Source of the DNA: Flectonema sp. DT1601
Lineage: Eukaryota; Euglenozoa; Diplonemea; Diplonemida; Diplonemidae
NCBI GenBank assembly: GCA_964019425.1
Contig: OZ025792.1
Span: 1,178,001-1,242,000, forward strand
Direction of reading: 5' to 3'
DNA length: 64,000 nt
The translations under genes were made by a program, and so were the position numbers. This document shows, piece by piece, positions 49,897 to 61,578 of this stretch (the stretch's first letter is position 1; every line of letters starts with the position of its first letter). The notes beneath the pieces are model-generated. The model was not told the origin of the DNA. It worked only from the letters and a program-made list of their open reading frames with translations, and ran no database searches.

Positions 49897-51651
49897 TTAA
49901 CACTCCCTGGTTCCTTTACCTGTTGCAGTATCTAGCCATGTTGCAGAACTTATAAAACGCATTCCACCACCAGTGGTTGCTACCGGTCGTTTTTTTGGCG
50001 TTGTCGCAGCGATTGCTCCCGGCACAAGAGACCAGTTGCCAGAAATATTTTCAACCTTGGCTGGTGATGAACAGATACGTCTTCCCTCAAAAGCAGGAAC
50101 AGTAGTTGAGCTAATATTATATTGTTGACTAATGCGTAGTCCTCCAGATTTTTCATACTTTCCGTTGGGCCAGATACCCGGAGGACCGTGGTCCTTTCTC
50201 GCTGGTGCGTGTCGCCTTTGGGACATGTGATCCACATAGTGAGAGACACCAGCATCGTTAACATTACAAGAAGCTGCTTCCTTCACTGCCAAAGGAATTC
50301 TCTTCGGGAGTGTCAACATCCAACTTAAAGATCCCTCGTCTTTATTGAAATCAGTCGCATCTCTTGCGTAAGGGTCTGCAGTGCCCTCAATGCTATTTGG
50401 GTTGCAACTGGCAGAAAGGTCGTGTGGAAACTTCTGTCTGCCTCCTTCTCCAGTTAAGAAAAAGTCTTCACGACCGATGTCATTGGGGTTCCCGCTTCCC
50501 TGGATCTTGGAGTCACTGCCGTATTTTTTAGTACTATTCGATTTTGGAACCTTTACTTCGTATTGCGGTGCAGTAGTTACATTCGGGTTCACAGTCAGTC
50601 GCTCAGTACGCCCACTACGTGCAATCTTCCTACTCGCCATTTTGTAGTCTCCCATAGAGCTGCTTCTATTTTTGGTTGCTGCCGGAGAGTAGCACGATTT
50701 GCCACCTTGTTTGTCTTTCCTGCCGCCTCCGTTTACATTATTTGGATTACTGGTTCCTGTCATGTCAGTTGCAAGTCGTCTTCGTCGGGAGAGGGATCTC
50801 CCTTTCCTTGGTGTTTCTATTTCAAATTCGTGAGGGTGCTGTACTGGAACGAAAGGCTTGACTCTCCCCTTAGACCTGGACCTCCTCTTTGGTGTCATGA
50901 CTGATGTTGATATTGATGGAGTGTCTACTTGAAACACTGCTGGAATTGGTGGTACTTCAATACGTGTTGGCTTGTCAGCAAATTTCAGTACGACGCAACC
51001 ACCGTTTGAGTCAACGTGACTTAACACGTCCTGTTGTATTGTTACGGGACTACCGTTTACTTCGACGAGGTATTTTCCAATAAATTTCATGGATTTTGGA
51101 TTGGCTGCAGAAGCAGTACCAGGAGTACAGCCGACTAACATTAACGTTCCCTGTTTGAATGCCATCCCAAGTGGGATATCTTTTTCTTTTTGGAGTACGA
51201 TAGTGAAGTCGTCATCGACTCCTCTCCACGCCATAGTGATAGGAGAGAAAGTATCATTCATACTCATGGGTGTCGCTAATGGTGCCGCTGCACTCATACC
51301 ACCCGACTCCTGAAAAGGTATCGAGACACTACGTGAAGGTCGCGGTATTTCACTAATATGAGGAGGTCCTGTTTGTTGAATAGGTGTTGGTTGTGTTTGC
51401 TCTTCGTTCAGTTGTTCTTGTTGCTGGATTTCTCTCCAAACTAATTCAACACCTTCTCTCTCTTCTCCTTCAGCAACACCAAAGATAGGCATCAGAGTCT
51501 GAAGAGTACTCCATGAAAGACTTCCAAGTTCTTTTTCCGTTAATTTCCCGGCTGTTCTTTCAACAAGCTGTCGCCAACATTCTTGTGGATGAAGGAATGG
51601 AAGAGGAGATTGGGGAGGGGGTTGGTGGGAAGGTCCGATGAATGTGCTCAT
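49897..51651 (-). CDS. PDZ-like scaffold with NPN repeats
   Basis: 584 residues from the ATG at 51651 (the open frame extends upstream without an ATG). Residues about 145-227 look like a PDZ domain: FTIVLQKEKDIPLGMAFKQG, then VGCTPGTASAA, LVEVNGSPV and VVLKF. The N-terminal part is Pro/Gln-rich. The C-terminal half is basic and low-complexity, with a recurring short motif: SNPNNVNGGGR (about 300), GNPNDIGRE (387), CNPNSIEG (417) and CNVNDAG (465). These repeats may be a docking motif. No membrane segment. A cytoskeletal or flagellar scaffold is plausible but unproven. Confidence 0.65.
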   Translation of the reverse strand: MSTFIGPSHQPPPQSPLPFLHPQECWRQLVERTAGKLTEKELGSLSWSTLQTLMPIFGVAEGEEREGVELVWREIQQQEQLNEEQTQPTPIQQTGPPHISEIPRPSRSVSIPFQESGGMSAAAPLATPMSMNDTFSPITMAWRGVDDDFTIVLQKEKDIPLGMAFKQGTLMLVGCTPGTASAANPKSMKFIGKYLVEVNGSPVTIQQDVLSHVDSNGGCVVLKFADKPTRIEVPPIPAVFQVDTPSISTSVMTPKRRSRSKGRVKPFVPVQHPHEFEIETPRKGRSLSRRRRLATDMTGTSNPNNVNGGGRKDKQGGKSCYSPAATKNRSSSMGDYKMASRKIARSGRTERLTVNPNVTTAPQYEVKVPKSNSTKKYGSDSKIQGSGNPNDIGREDFFLTGEGGRQKFPHDLSASCNPNSIEGTADPYARDATDFNKDEGSLSWMLTLPKRIPLAVKEAASCNVNDAGVSHYVDHMSQRRHAPARKDHGPPGIWPNGKYEKSGGLRISQQYNISSTTVPAFEGRRICSSPAKVENISGNWSLVPGAIAATTPKKRPVATTGGGMRFISSATWLDTATGKGTREC

Positions 51652-52041
51652 CGGTTGTTCAATCCTGTCGTAAAATACTTGAGAATAAAGGCATGTAATG
51701 ATATCAACATACAACGGTACATGACTACCTGTTCATACATATTATGTATGACTCTACTGTAGTGATAGTTTGAGTACTTATTTTGCAGCAGCAGTTTATT
51801 GTTCGACACCAGTCAGCACGCAAAAACACGAATGTCCAAATGGTCGATGTAATTAAAATAATAAACGTTGGGAAGCGAGAGAGAGCACAATAGATAAAAC
51901 GACGTTCGCTGTAAACACAACGATAGTATTTCGCTTTCTGTTAAAGAACGAACGGCCGAATAGGAAAAGGGATGAATCTCCCCAAGCCATGCGGCCTCGT
52001 GAATATGAAATAAGTTTTCTTAAAATATTTTAAAATGGTTA
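51652..52041. other. Intergenic, 390 bp
   Basis: No gene; no notable repeat. Confidence 0.55.
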
Positions 52042-53382
52042 CTATTCCTCGTAGTCTCTTCCACAACGAAAGCCCAGGTTTGCTGTTGAGCTGTCGCTCT
52101 CAATACCACTGCGAGCACTGCTTCTGTAACGGTTGCAAGTACTGTTTTGATTAAGTGATGATACAATTAGAGTATATACTTATTAATAAAATATAAAATC
52201 ATAAAACACAAACCTAGCATGACACATATGACTACCTCCTCTCTTTGCTTTGTGAGAGACACGTGCAGAGGTTGAAGAAGATCCGTGAGTTTCTTCACGT
52301 TCAGCAACACTTTGACGAGTTCCCGTAACAAAGTCATCATAAACCCATTCCCAGATATTACCCGTCAGATCGTAGACTCCAAATCCATTTGGAGGGTAAG
52401 ACGCTACTTTGTTTGTACCTCTGGAACCATCCTCGGCAGTGTTTTCAAAAGCTGAGAAGTCTCCCTGCCAAACATTCATAAGATGCTTTCCTTCTGGGTA
52501 TAGTTCATCACCCCATGCGAATATCTTTTGATCTAATCCTCCTCTTAATGCGTATTCGTATTCTGCTTCGGTAGGAAGACGCTTTCCTCTCCATCTGCAA
52601 AAGTTGTACGCATCCCTCCATGAGATGTGTGAAACAGGGTGAGATAATCTATCACCAGCTGGTGTGTTTGGGATTCCTGGAGTTGGTTTACCATACCAAG
52701 TTGGAAGAGAATAAATTGAACTCCCGGGTCCTTCCGGATGCTTCCATGACGCACCTTCGATTGCCCTCCACCACTTAGCTCCTTCAACACGACCAGGATC
52801 GGACGCGAGTAACTCTGGTTTGATGAAAGGCTCCATTACGAATGACCAATTGTACAACTCAGCGTCAGATACGTATCCACGAGCTTCAACAAAGTCGAGG
52901 AACTGTTGGTTTGTTACTTCGCAGCGATCGATATAAAAAGTTTTAACATCAACTTGTCTGATAGGATCTTCAGCATCACCTCTATTGATTCCATGAATCG
53001 AATTATCTCGGTAGCGGCGTTCAATATCATGTTTTCCGAGACCGCTCTCGCCATAGTTTTCAGATCCCATGCGAAATGTTCCTCCTGAGATCTTCTGTTC
53101 ACCGCAGTCAGTACGACCAGTGTACTTGTCTGAGTAGCTGTAAATACATCCCACGACGTAACCTTCGTAGTTCCTGTCTCCACTGCAGGCGTTTTCTGTT
53201 AGATTTTTATATTGAATGCTTGTGTCTTCTGCTACTGTTTCTCTCACTCGGATTTCTGTAACAGGCTTCTTCTGATCCGATATCTTTGCAGAATCCCTTC
53301 CAGCACTACATCCACAAGTTTGCTCTTCTTCTTCTGCGACAGCAGCTGCTAAGAGAACTATCAGTAAGTGACCTGGTCTCAT
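52042..53382 (-). CDS. SUMF1: Formylglycine-generating enzyme (sulfatase modifier)
   Basis: Two exons, 52214-53382 and 52042-52141, give 422 residues. Signal peptide MRPGHLLIVLLAAAVA. The FGE-sulfatase domain is evident: GGTFRMGSE, the binding-site region RCEVTNQQFLDFV, HPVSHISWRDAYNFCRWRGKRLPTEAEYEYA, NIWEWV. Unspliced, exon 1 runs past the 5' splice site after HMCHA and ends ten residues later. Splicing the 72-nt intron adds STCNRYRSSARS and SSTANLGFRC, which restores the family C-terminus and the second catalytic Cys: Cys387 and Cys392 correspond to human Cys336 and Cys341. The enzyme oxidises a sulfatase active-site Cys to formylglycine in the ER. Confidence 0.93.
52142..52213 (-). other. 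72-nt intron in the FGE gene
   Basis: Begins GTTTGTG after HMCHA-AG and ends ATCAAAACAG on the minus strand. A TACTCTAAT-like string could be the branch point. The splice is supported by the protein it restores, including an essential catalytic Cys. Confidence 0.9.
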
Positions 53383-53551
53383 AATATTATAATCCCTGTT
53401 GGGTAGCTACAATCATTCGTAAATAATTTACAAAAAAAAAAAAAAAAAAAACAGATCAACAGATTTGAAACAAATGTTAAGAAACGTTTTAAATTAAAGC
53501 AAACAGTAAAAGGGGAAGGAGGGTGTAAATAAGTGTAAATAAAAATAGACG

Positions 53552-56500
53552 CTAGGACTTACTTGTTGTTGTCCTCACAGTTGATACGTAAACTGTAACC
53601 TCAGCTTCATTCCACCTCTCAGACTTACCATAACAACCACTGTATAAAACAATTCTGTTACATGAGTCTGCTTCTGACTGAGGTGGTTGTACTTTTAAAC
53701 CAACCCATCGAAGAAGACTCACAACCGATTTTTGAGTTGCCTTTCCGCTTGATTGAAATTCAATTCTAACTTTGTGTGAAGTATTTACAGTTATCGTACC
53801 AAACAGTTGACTTTTTAAGTAAATGACATTCTCTTTAAGAGTAAACCCGCCTTCCTTTAAACTGAGAACGAGTGTGTCTCCAGATGTGAAACCTTTACAA
53901 ACCTCTACTTGAAGGAAACCAGTTGTAATAAAACCTAAACTATCACTGTGATTGACTACTAATTTCGGAGCTATTTGTGATACCGTTCCAGGTGTAGCAC
54001 TCGACGGTAAACTACTACCAACGTGGATGAATGGAAGACGGACGTTTAGTTGGATTCTGATCTTACCATCTTGAGGATTTACTCCGTCAGAAACTCTGAT
54101 TTGAATTGTTCGCATCCCTTCTCTTAGTCGTTCTTTCATTACAGATGTGTAGGTAATACAGTTCAATAAATAACTTACTACATCTCGTGTTATTACTGGG
54201 TCAAGAGAACGTTTTGGAAATGATATTCTGATATCATGAGCGTCACGAGTATTCTTTGATTGAGGATAAGTAACAGTTGCTGAGAACATTCCATCACAAC
54301 TAACGATCTTCTTATCTCCGTCATGACTGTCGAAGAGATATTTCTCTGGAGATTCAATACCAAAAGTCAGACATTTTGCCCAACTACCCCTACTTTTATC
54401 ACTTCGTTTTTTGAATGCCTTGGTAGGTCGTAAGGCGACGTTTGCAAGACATTCAAGCTGATGTCTTTGTTGTGTTAAACTAAGAATACCAAGAGTATCA
54501 CCTTTAGCAGCCCCTCCAACTATTTCAATTAATAAGTATCCACCATCAAAGCTTTCTGTGTCAGGATCTTCAATGTGACCTTCACCTAATGGAGCAATTA
54601 GAAATGGAATTATTGCATCCTTAGAACATGGAACGTAGTGTAACTTATCATTTCGAAGAACTATTTCAGTAACGTCATCAACGGGTTGGACTTGTACTTC
54701 AAGCATGCTTTGGCTAAATGTTGAGCTTCCATCTGACAGGGTAACTCTAATAATCTTAATCAGTTCTTGAGGATCACGACTCGTGTTAGCATAAGTTAAA
54801 GCTTTCATAAACATACCAACTTCTTTACGTCCGAGTTGTTTTTGAGAACTGGTTGGTGCAGCTCTCGTAAACGTAAGCTGTAGAGCTGTTCTTGTTGATG
54901 CTAAGATTCCAATATATTTCCCATCACAGTAGATTTCACTAATTGAACTCGCAGTGTTACGTTCATCAATTAAGCTTCCAAGAAGAGATTTTGTTATATT
55001 CAACCACTCTTTATTCAACATTCTGTTCTCTCCCCACTTCTTATTTGAGATCGATCTTTTTCTTCCAACTTCAATTATATTTAAGTTTGAGTCCGTGATT
55101 ATTGGTTTTACTTTTTTTCCTATTTTTTCTTCTTCGTAGCGATTACCAAAAGCTATAAGCTCACTTAAAGGGAGTTCAGCATCATACAGGTCTCTTATTT
55201 TTATTGTTAGACCTTCCTCTCTGACTCCCAGGATATCATCACGGCAGCCTCCTTCGATGACTTGGACTTTTATAAAACCATTTTCATAACCATCGCAGAG
55301 TGTGTCGGGTGATAATTCAAACGGAGCAATCCGAACAGATCCGCTTCCTTCTGTGTATTTAAGGAGAACGGATTTACCTGTTTTGTTGTTGTTTTTTGTG
55401 ATTTTTCTTTTTTTTTTTTTTTCCCCTTATGTTTTTTTCTTATTCACATATAACACACACCTGAGACGGTAACTAGTGGTGGTGTCACTTTAACACTTAC
55501 GTTACCTTTAAGAACTGGTTGAAAATGAGAAGGATCTAAAAGATGAGGAGCAGTGCTGTTTGATTTCCCTTCAGTATCGAGCTTTCCAGCAGTCTTACCA
55601 ATTTGTACTTCTAAATCAATAGAACGAGTGTATTCATGACGAGTTGCTGGAGTGAATGTCAGAGATCTAATAACTGCCTGACTTGCTGCTATCGACATCG
55701 TACCAGCCAGAGAGAATTGCATATGAAATCGACGACCTCCCTTTGCTGGAGATGCATTCATAAAGATAGACATGATGGAACGAATCCGAGACTCTAACTG
55801 TGTGATGTATTTTGAGGCGTCACCAACATCTCTAATGTCGCTGGGTGATGCTTTTCCAGCAAATGAATTTGTGACTAATCCCCACTTACTTGATAAACCC
55901 TTGGGTGATGCACTACCTGAAGTCATTGAGATATGTAAGTGGTCTTCACTTTGTTCTCTCTCAATAATGTGTTCAGATTGTTTAACAGTGATTGGAATCG
56001 ACCCTCGCTTCTTTAAATTATTATCTTTAGAATGCTGTGAAACTTGGTCATCAAAAAACGCTGCAATCCCAACAGAAACATCATAATAAAATATTTCCCA
56101 TAAATTCTTTAAAGCATCTGGATCGAAACTTACTTCTGGTGTGAGGACGTCAAGATTCTCTAACGGGATAGCTTTAACACCTTGACGACCAGATGGTTCA
56201 AAACAAGAATTATGTAACGAAAGTAAATCACCTTTTTGATAAGATGCAACAATTCCGACTGATGCATGACCCCCACAGAATTTGTCGGTATCAACATCTT
56301 CAATGGTAACATCAGGGAATAAGATGTAGTCAGTGTATCTAATAAAGTTACGTAAGTGAGATGGAATTCCTGTTGCAGTACAAGCAAAATGATAAAATTT
56401 CTTTTGTGAAGGAATTGACAGGATGGTTGGATTATCTGTGGCGATGACAACAACTGTAAAACTAATTGTTGATGATGACCCCGACTGATCTACTAATGTG

Positions 56501-59400
56501 ATTGATAATAGTCGAGGTCCTTCTACAGGATCTAAACTAAAATTATAAAACCTCAATCTCAACAACAACTTTCTAACCACATCCGCTGTAACAGCAGGTG
56601 ACGTTAAGTGAATAACAATCCTCTCACAGTCTTCTTTATTTCTAATTGTTGCTGAGGAAGTCGTAGCCCTACACAATCCACCTTCTATTATTGTTGCTAC
56701 AGGTAATTCTTTTACTCTAATCGTTTTATCTGATTCACTATAAAAAGCATCTTGTCCAGACTTAAACACAATAAAATCATCTGGAGTATAACCCTTATCA
56801 AATTGAATTATAATCGTTCCATGTTCAAATGTTCCTAAAGTACTACTAGAACCTGTCCTGCTGACTGCTGTTCCAGTAGCACAGGTTACAACACCATTAA
56901 ATCTGCTGATAATCGGTTGATCATTGCAGATGATGTCACTAATAAGTTGAGATTTATCAATCGAATCTCCTTCAATAAATGTACACGTTCGATTATCAGG
57001 TGGAAGCCAAAGAAAGGGAGGTGTTAAAACGATTGATAACATCGCACTGGTTTCAACAAGTAGAAGAGATGTTGGAAGGATGTTATTTTCTTCAGATGTA
57101 AGAAACAGATCATCCTCGTCGATTGCATCTATAAATAAAAGTTGAAGAGAGACAGCAATAGTTCTGTGGATGGGAACGTTCCAACTGTCAAGTAGGTTTT
57201 GGTATCTACATCCTCTCAGCATTTCTTGAACTTCTTTAAAAGAACTAAACTTTTTAATATAAAGTTTCAGTTCACTCGTAGGTTCCAGTATCTCTTGCAT
57301 TCCCGCTGCGGGATATTTCAAAACTTTTGTTACATTTTTTGATAAAGAGAATCCTTCTGGACGTACAGTCCAGGATTCCTTTTTAGAAATTAATTTTTCA
57401 GTTTTCAAGGCTGACGGTGACATGTTCGCAGTAGTGCATTTAAAAGATAGCAGCCCTCCGAGGATTGTTTCTTTCTTTTTCTTTAAGAACATTGGGTCTT
57501 GGTGTTTTCGGTGTATATCACTTCTAGTAGTTTCAATGCTGGCAGCTAAAGACTGTGCAATCATTCTCTGAACGTGATCTGCGTGAGACATGGCTCCAAG
57601 CTTTTGTTGAGTTCTTTCATGAAGTTTGCGTTGCTTTTCAAGCTCTTCTTTCTTTTTTGTTGACTCAACTTGTTCTTGTTGCTCGATGTCTTTAATTTTT
57701 GATATCCAATCTGTTGGAAGTTCAGCAATGAATCGAACACATGGTTCAGCATCACAAGTATCAGGTTCTTCTGTTGAGGCTGACAAATGTTGTCCCATAA
57801 TATATTTCTGAGGTTTGATCTCCCCAGGAATCTTAATAGCTAATATCGGAGCTGTCGTCATAGTCGATCTCCTATCGGTAGACGCTAAGATGAAGAGTTC
57901 TCTAGCTAATGCCATACCAGTGCAGGTTCGTACCAAATCTTCAATGATAGGACGTAAGATATGTTCCTCAGTGATGACTACTTCTCTGACGGAGGTTTCT
58001 TCTGTTACAATGATTTGGCGATGTCGTTCTAATTCGAGAAGCTTTTGTTGTTCAGCAATATCCCATTGTTTTATTAACCAAACAAATGAATCTGATTCAT
58101 CAGTAGCAGTTCTACATCTGTGTCTCCATTCGTCTGTTGTAAGGTCTTGTCGCATTTGAGTCTTGTGAGTAGCTATTTCTATACCGCGAGAATCTTCAAC
58201 TCGAATATCAAGTAGATCGAGTTCTCTTTCTTTTTCAATTACTTTACGAGTGTCTGATTCTTGAGATTCAACTATTTCTCTTGTGAGGCGCTCTACTTCA
58301 AGACGGTTTCTCTCACATTGACGAGCTCTGTATCTGTCCTCTTGTACGACATCAAGAATCACTGCAAGTGAATCGTGTTGTGATTTCATGTGAATTACTC
58401 TAAAACGAGTTTCTGTTCTTTCAGTTATTGCAAGCCATCTGGATATCCAATTCTGAATGAGTTCATGTCTGTGACAAGTCTCATTGACACTCACAACAGA
58501 AATATGATATCTACGTTCTTCTCTACGCCTGTTGCGAGTAGCATGTTTAAGTAATCGAAGTCTTACTTTGTGATGCCTTGCGAGTAATAATTTTATAAGT
58601 TCATTCTCTCTTTCTTGAATAATTGTTGTCCGAAATGTTTCCTCATCATCTTCAAGAAGTAAAATTCGGTTTTCATTTTGACGTCGTCTGACTAACGCAG
58701 TGGTTCGGTTGGCTGCCACGTCAAGACGGCGTTGCTGTCTTTGATGAGCAAGTAAATTAATTCGAGCTGCAGACTGTAAACCAGACAAAGTAGAAGATAT
58801 TGAAGGACAGCCTTCATGTGTTGAGACCTGATCAGATATGACGCTAATGATTGAACGATTACTTTGGACTGCTTGAACTAATCGTTCCAGGGATGATTTC
58901 CCTATTTCTGAAGAAGTCAAATCAATTACTTTAACTGGTTGACTTTTACATATCTCAGAAGCTAAATAAGCATTCTCAGTCTCCACAACTTGATTTGATA
59001 AATCTAATGTCCCAGAAGGAGATGGTGATAATCTTATACCACAATGACTATCAGGTTGATATTCATATTTCTTACCAGCAAAACGAGCAGCATGTCGCGC
59101 TGCTAATCTTTTTCTTTCAGAAGTCTTATTCTGCATTCCTCCTAATAACTTACTCGACAACTGTGGTATTTGTTGACTCATAGCTAATGCTGCCCTTGGT
59201 TGTGAAAGGTTACTCTTCCCTGCTCGGATTGAACTTTTCGCAGCTGTAGAACTGTTGGTTCCATCAAAGAAAAGATCTAAAGTACCTCCTATCCGCTTTC
59301 TGCTCACATCATAGAATCGATAAGCGTTTACTAACCTAGCTCTTGGATCCCAAAGGTTTTCAATTATCGGTAGAGCACGTTGATGTGAGTCATCTTCCAT
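53552..59400 (-). CDS. 1921-residue protein: coiled coil plus cadherin-like repeats
   Basis: Exons 55461-59400 and 53552-55377 join in frame to 1921 residues; the ATG at 59400 is preceded by CAG. No signal peptide is seen. Residues about 145-230 have a leucine-rich-repeat look (SSLERLVQAVQSNRSIISV). Residues about 220-650 are Arg/Glu-rich and helical. From about 740 to the end runs a series of cadherin-like beta-sandwich repeats, with recurring LLSITLVDQSG, IRVSDGVNP, VTLSDGSS and VQPVDD strings and a matching G-D-x-L motif (KGDLLSL, KGDTLGIL, SGDTLVL). Such repeats are usually extracellular, so their presence behind a coiled-coil region without signal peptide is odd. Function unknown. Confidence 0.75.
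55378..55460 (-). other. 83-nt intron in the 1921-residue gene
   Basis: Donor GTGTGTG after ACCGTCTCAG; acceptor ACAAAACAG before GTAAATCC. Removing it keeps the frame and continues through 119 codons without a stop into the downstream frame that begins MLNKEW. It contains an A-rich centre. The downstream exon continues the same cadherin-like repeat pattern. Confidence 0.85.
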
Positions 59401-59403
59401 CAC

Positions 59404-59748
59404 TGAAGGGTGTTGATGAAAAAAATAAAATATAACAATTCAAAACTTTAGATGACTACTACTGTGTCTCACATCAAAATAGGTTTCCCTCATTTAACTG
59501 TTTTTAAAGCAATCTACTGAAAGATAAAAATATTATTAAATTGAAGTGTTTCAAACGATTGTAAATACGATCTCCGCATTGGCTCACAGATATAAGACCA
59601 TTAGTATGTAATTATGGTGATGGAGTTTATTTTATTGTCAGGTCGTAGCACACTTCTAGCATAATACTCACCTTAAATAAATTACGGTGAGTCATTTCTT
59701 CATCTCTGAGGGTGGTTCTATTTTGTAAGAGGTAGGGATTATAATAAA
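59404..59748. other. Intergenic, 345 bp
   Basis: AT-rich; nothing seen on either strand. Confidence 0.5.
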
Positions 59749-61578
59749 TCATAATACAAATATCAAAAAGTTGTTCGTGTGCAACGTGTCATGAATCGCG
59801 TTGGCCACATCTCGGAGTAAAGCATTACAATACTCCTGTTGGAAGATAGCTCTCTATATGTGTACAGTTCTTTCTGTGATGGGAAAACCCATTGAGTTGA
59901 CAAATGCTGAAATGTTTTTTTTTTTTTTGAAAACCCTACAACGCACATCGAACAGTCAACCGCTAAGGTGCTGTAAAAGAACGCCTCCTCTGTCATCCCA
60001 TTCATTGCGGTTACGAGTTTCCTTAAAAACCTTGCAAACCATCCGTTCGATCCCTTGGTCCGTATTCTCAAGACTACGTCTGATGCGCGCATTGAGGGTG
60101 ACCAAGGTCGAATTAAAAAAGCAACACTTAAAAAAAAACAAAAGAGTAGGTAAGGTTTTCCTTTTTTTTTTTCTTACTGAGCACTCAAAGAATATGAGCG
60201 AGTTATTGAGCGAATACCACAAACGAATCTGAAATAAATGCAGCCACGATGTGCAATTTGTGCCGGATGGAGGCAGATTGTATGTCACAATATAATTTAT
60301 GAAATAAACTATTCACATTAAGTTGTTGAGTTTTTCTGTTTTTTTTTTTTTTTTTTTTAATTTTTTTCATAACAGATATTCGATAGTTGTGTGTGTACAT
60401 ACCCGACTACCAGTACCTTCAGTCTTTAGTCGCTCAACATCAAACGATAAATCAGCGAATGAGTCTTTTGGTTTTGGCTTAGAATTTTCAACAACACTTC
60501 GATTGCCGTTATTAGAGCTGCTTACTGGATTTGTATTAACTGAAGCAGGAGGTATATTGTATTCATTAATAATCTCTCTCTCATTGACAGTAATGTTTTC
60601 AGGAGCTGGAATCGGTTTCGATTCGGGAGAACTCGCAAATTTTAATAAATCATCTTTCTGTGAAGGTACTACATGTTCTATTGGTCGTATCCCCGCATTA
60701 TTCTTCTCATTTCCGTATTGAGAGAAAAGTATAACACGTCCGAGCTCTTCCTCTCCAGAGATCCGCACTCTCGCCTCCAAATCATCCTTCGGAAGAGTAG
60801 AGATATCAATATTAATTTGTTCCACTAGTTCATTTCTTGCCTCACGAATTTGAGCTTCCAAGTTATTAATGGCATTGCTTGAGACTTCTTGGTGTTGTTT
60901 ACAACTCGCAGTGTTTTTCTTTAATACTCTAATTGTATCTCTAAGTTGTTGTTCTGTTAGGTGAGCACTTCTATCGTTAACCGACTTTGCTGTAACGTCT
61001 TCAATAGCAGCGCTTACCTGTGATTTTATATTTGTAATAAGTTCCCTAAATGATAAGATAACATCCGTCTGTACTGAACTAGCGGATGTTTGTTGACTGA
61101 AAGTGGAACTTCTGAAAGCTGAGAATTGTTGATACTCACTCCACGATCCACATGGAAGGTTTGGGATTTCCATTTTTACGTTACTACACTTTTTATTATA
61201 AAATGATACGTTATAATCTATCGTCCCTGCAATAGGTGCTTCTCTGTGGATCTCTGATGTGATGAGGCAGAAGAGAAAATCTTCGTTTGCATTTTCTTGA
61301 TTCTTCCGTTCCAAAGCCGACGGAATGTGAGCTGAAAACTCCCTTGCGCTGAACCATCCAACAGTGTTTGCCGGTGCCGTAGCCTCTCTAACGTTTGATT
61401 TTATAAAATTTGATATTCCAATAGCTTTTATAATTGTGTCTTCTTCGTCACTCATAACGGATTTTTGTTGTTTGTTTCCGACTAACCATCCTTGACTGGA
61501 GCCGTCTTCGAGCATTTGATGAATTGCTTTCGCATGAACCACACCATTCAAATATACTTTAGTTATCTCTTTGCTCAT
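59749..61578 (-). CDS. Abraxas-like MPN-minus scaffold
   Basis: Exon 1 is 60403-61578, from an ATG at 61578 to a strong donor (CGG before GTATGTAC). A last exon at 59749-59835 joins in frame and adds EYCNALLRDVANAIHDTL, giving about 420 residues. The N-terminal 160 residues resemble the MPN-minus domain of Abraxas/ABRO1: GWLVGN, NTVGWFSAREFSAHIPSALERK (like VVGWY-x-FRR-x-FRE), DFLFCLITSEIHREAP. The middle is a coiled coil (about 180-265), as in those BRCC36 scaffolds. Abraxas proteins hold the Lys63-specific deubiquitinase BRCC36. The match is by pattern only. The intron of about 567 nt may hide further exons. Confidence 0.55.
59836..60402 (-). other. Probable 567-nt intron of the Abraxas-like gene
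   Basis: Donor GTATGTAC, acceptor TCTTCCAACAG. It is seven times longer than the other introns and has protein-like stretches in two frames (e.g. RRSLENTDQGIERMVCKVFK), so it may contain extra exons; one 51-nt candidate lies between TTATTTCAG and GTAAGA near 60180-60230. Confidence 0.5.

Noticed and set aside
53383-53563. Possible splice joining the 1921-residue gene to the FGE gene (GTAAGT near the first stop, AACAG before the second start, in frame)
   Set aside because: FGE has its own signal peptide directly at its ATG and the upstream protein appears complete. In-frame joining has a one-in-three chance. I treat them as two genes.
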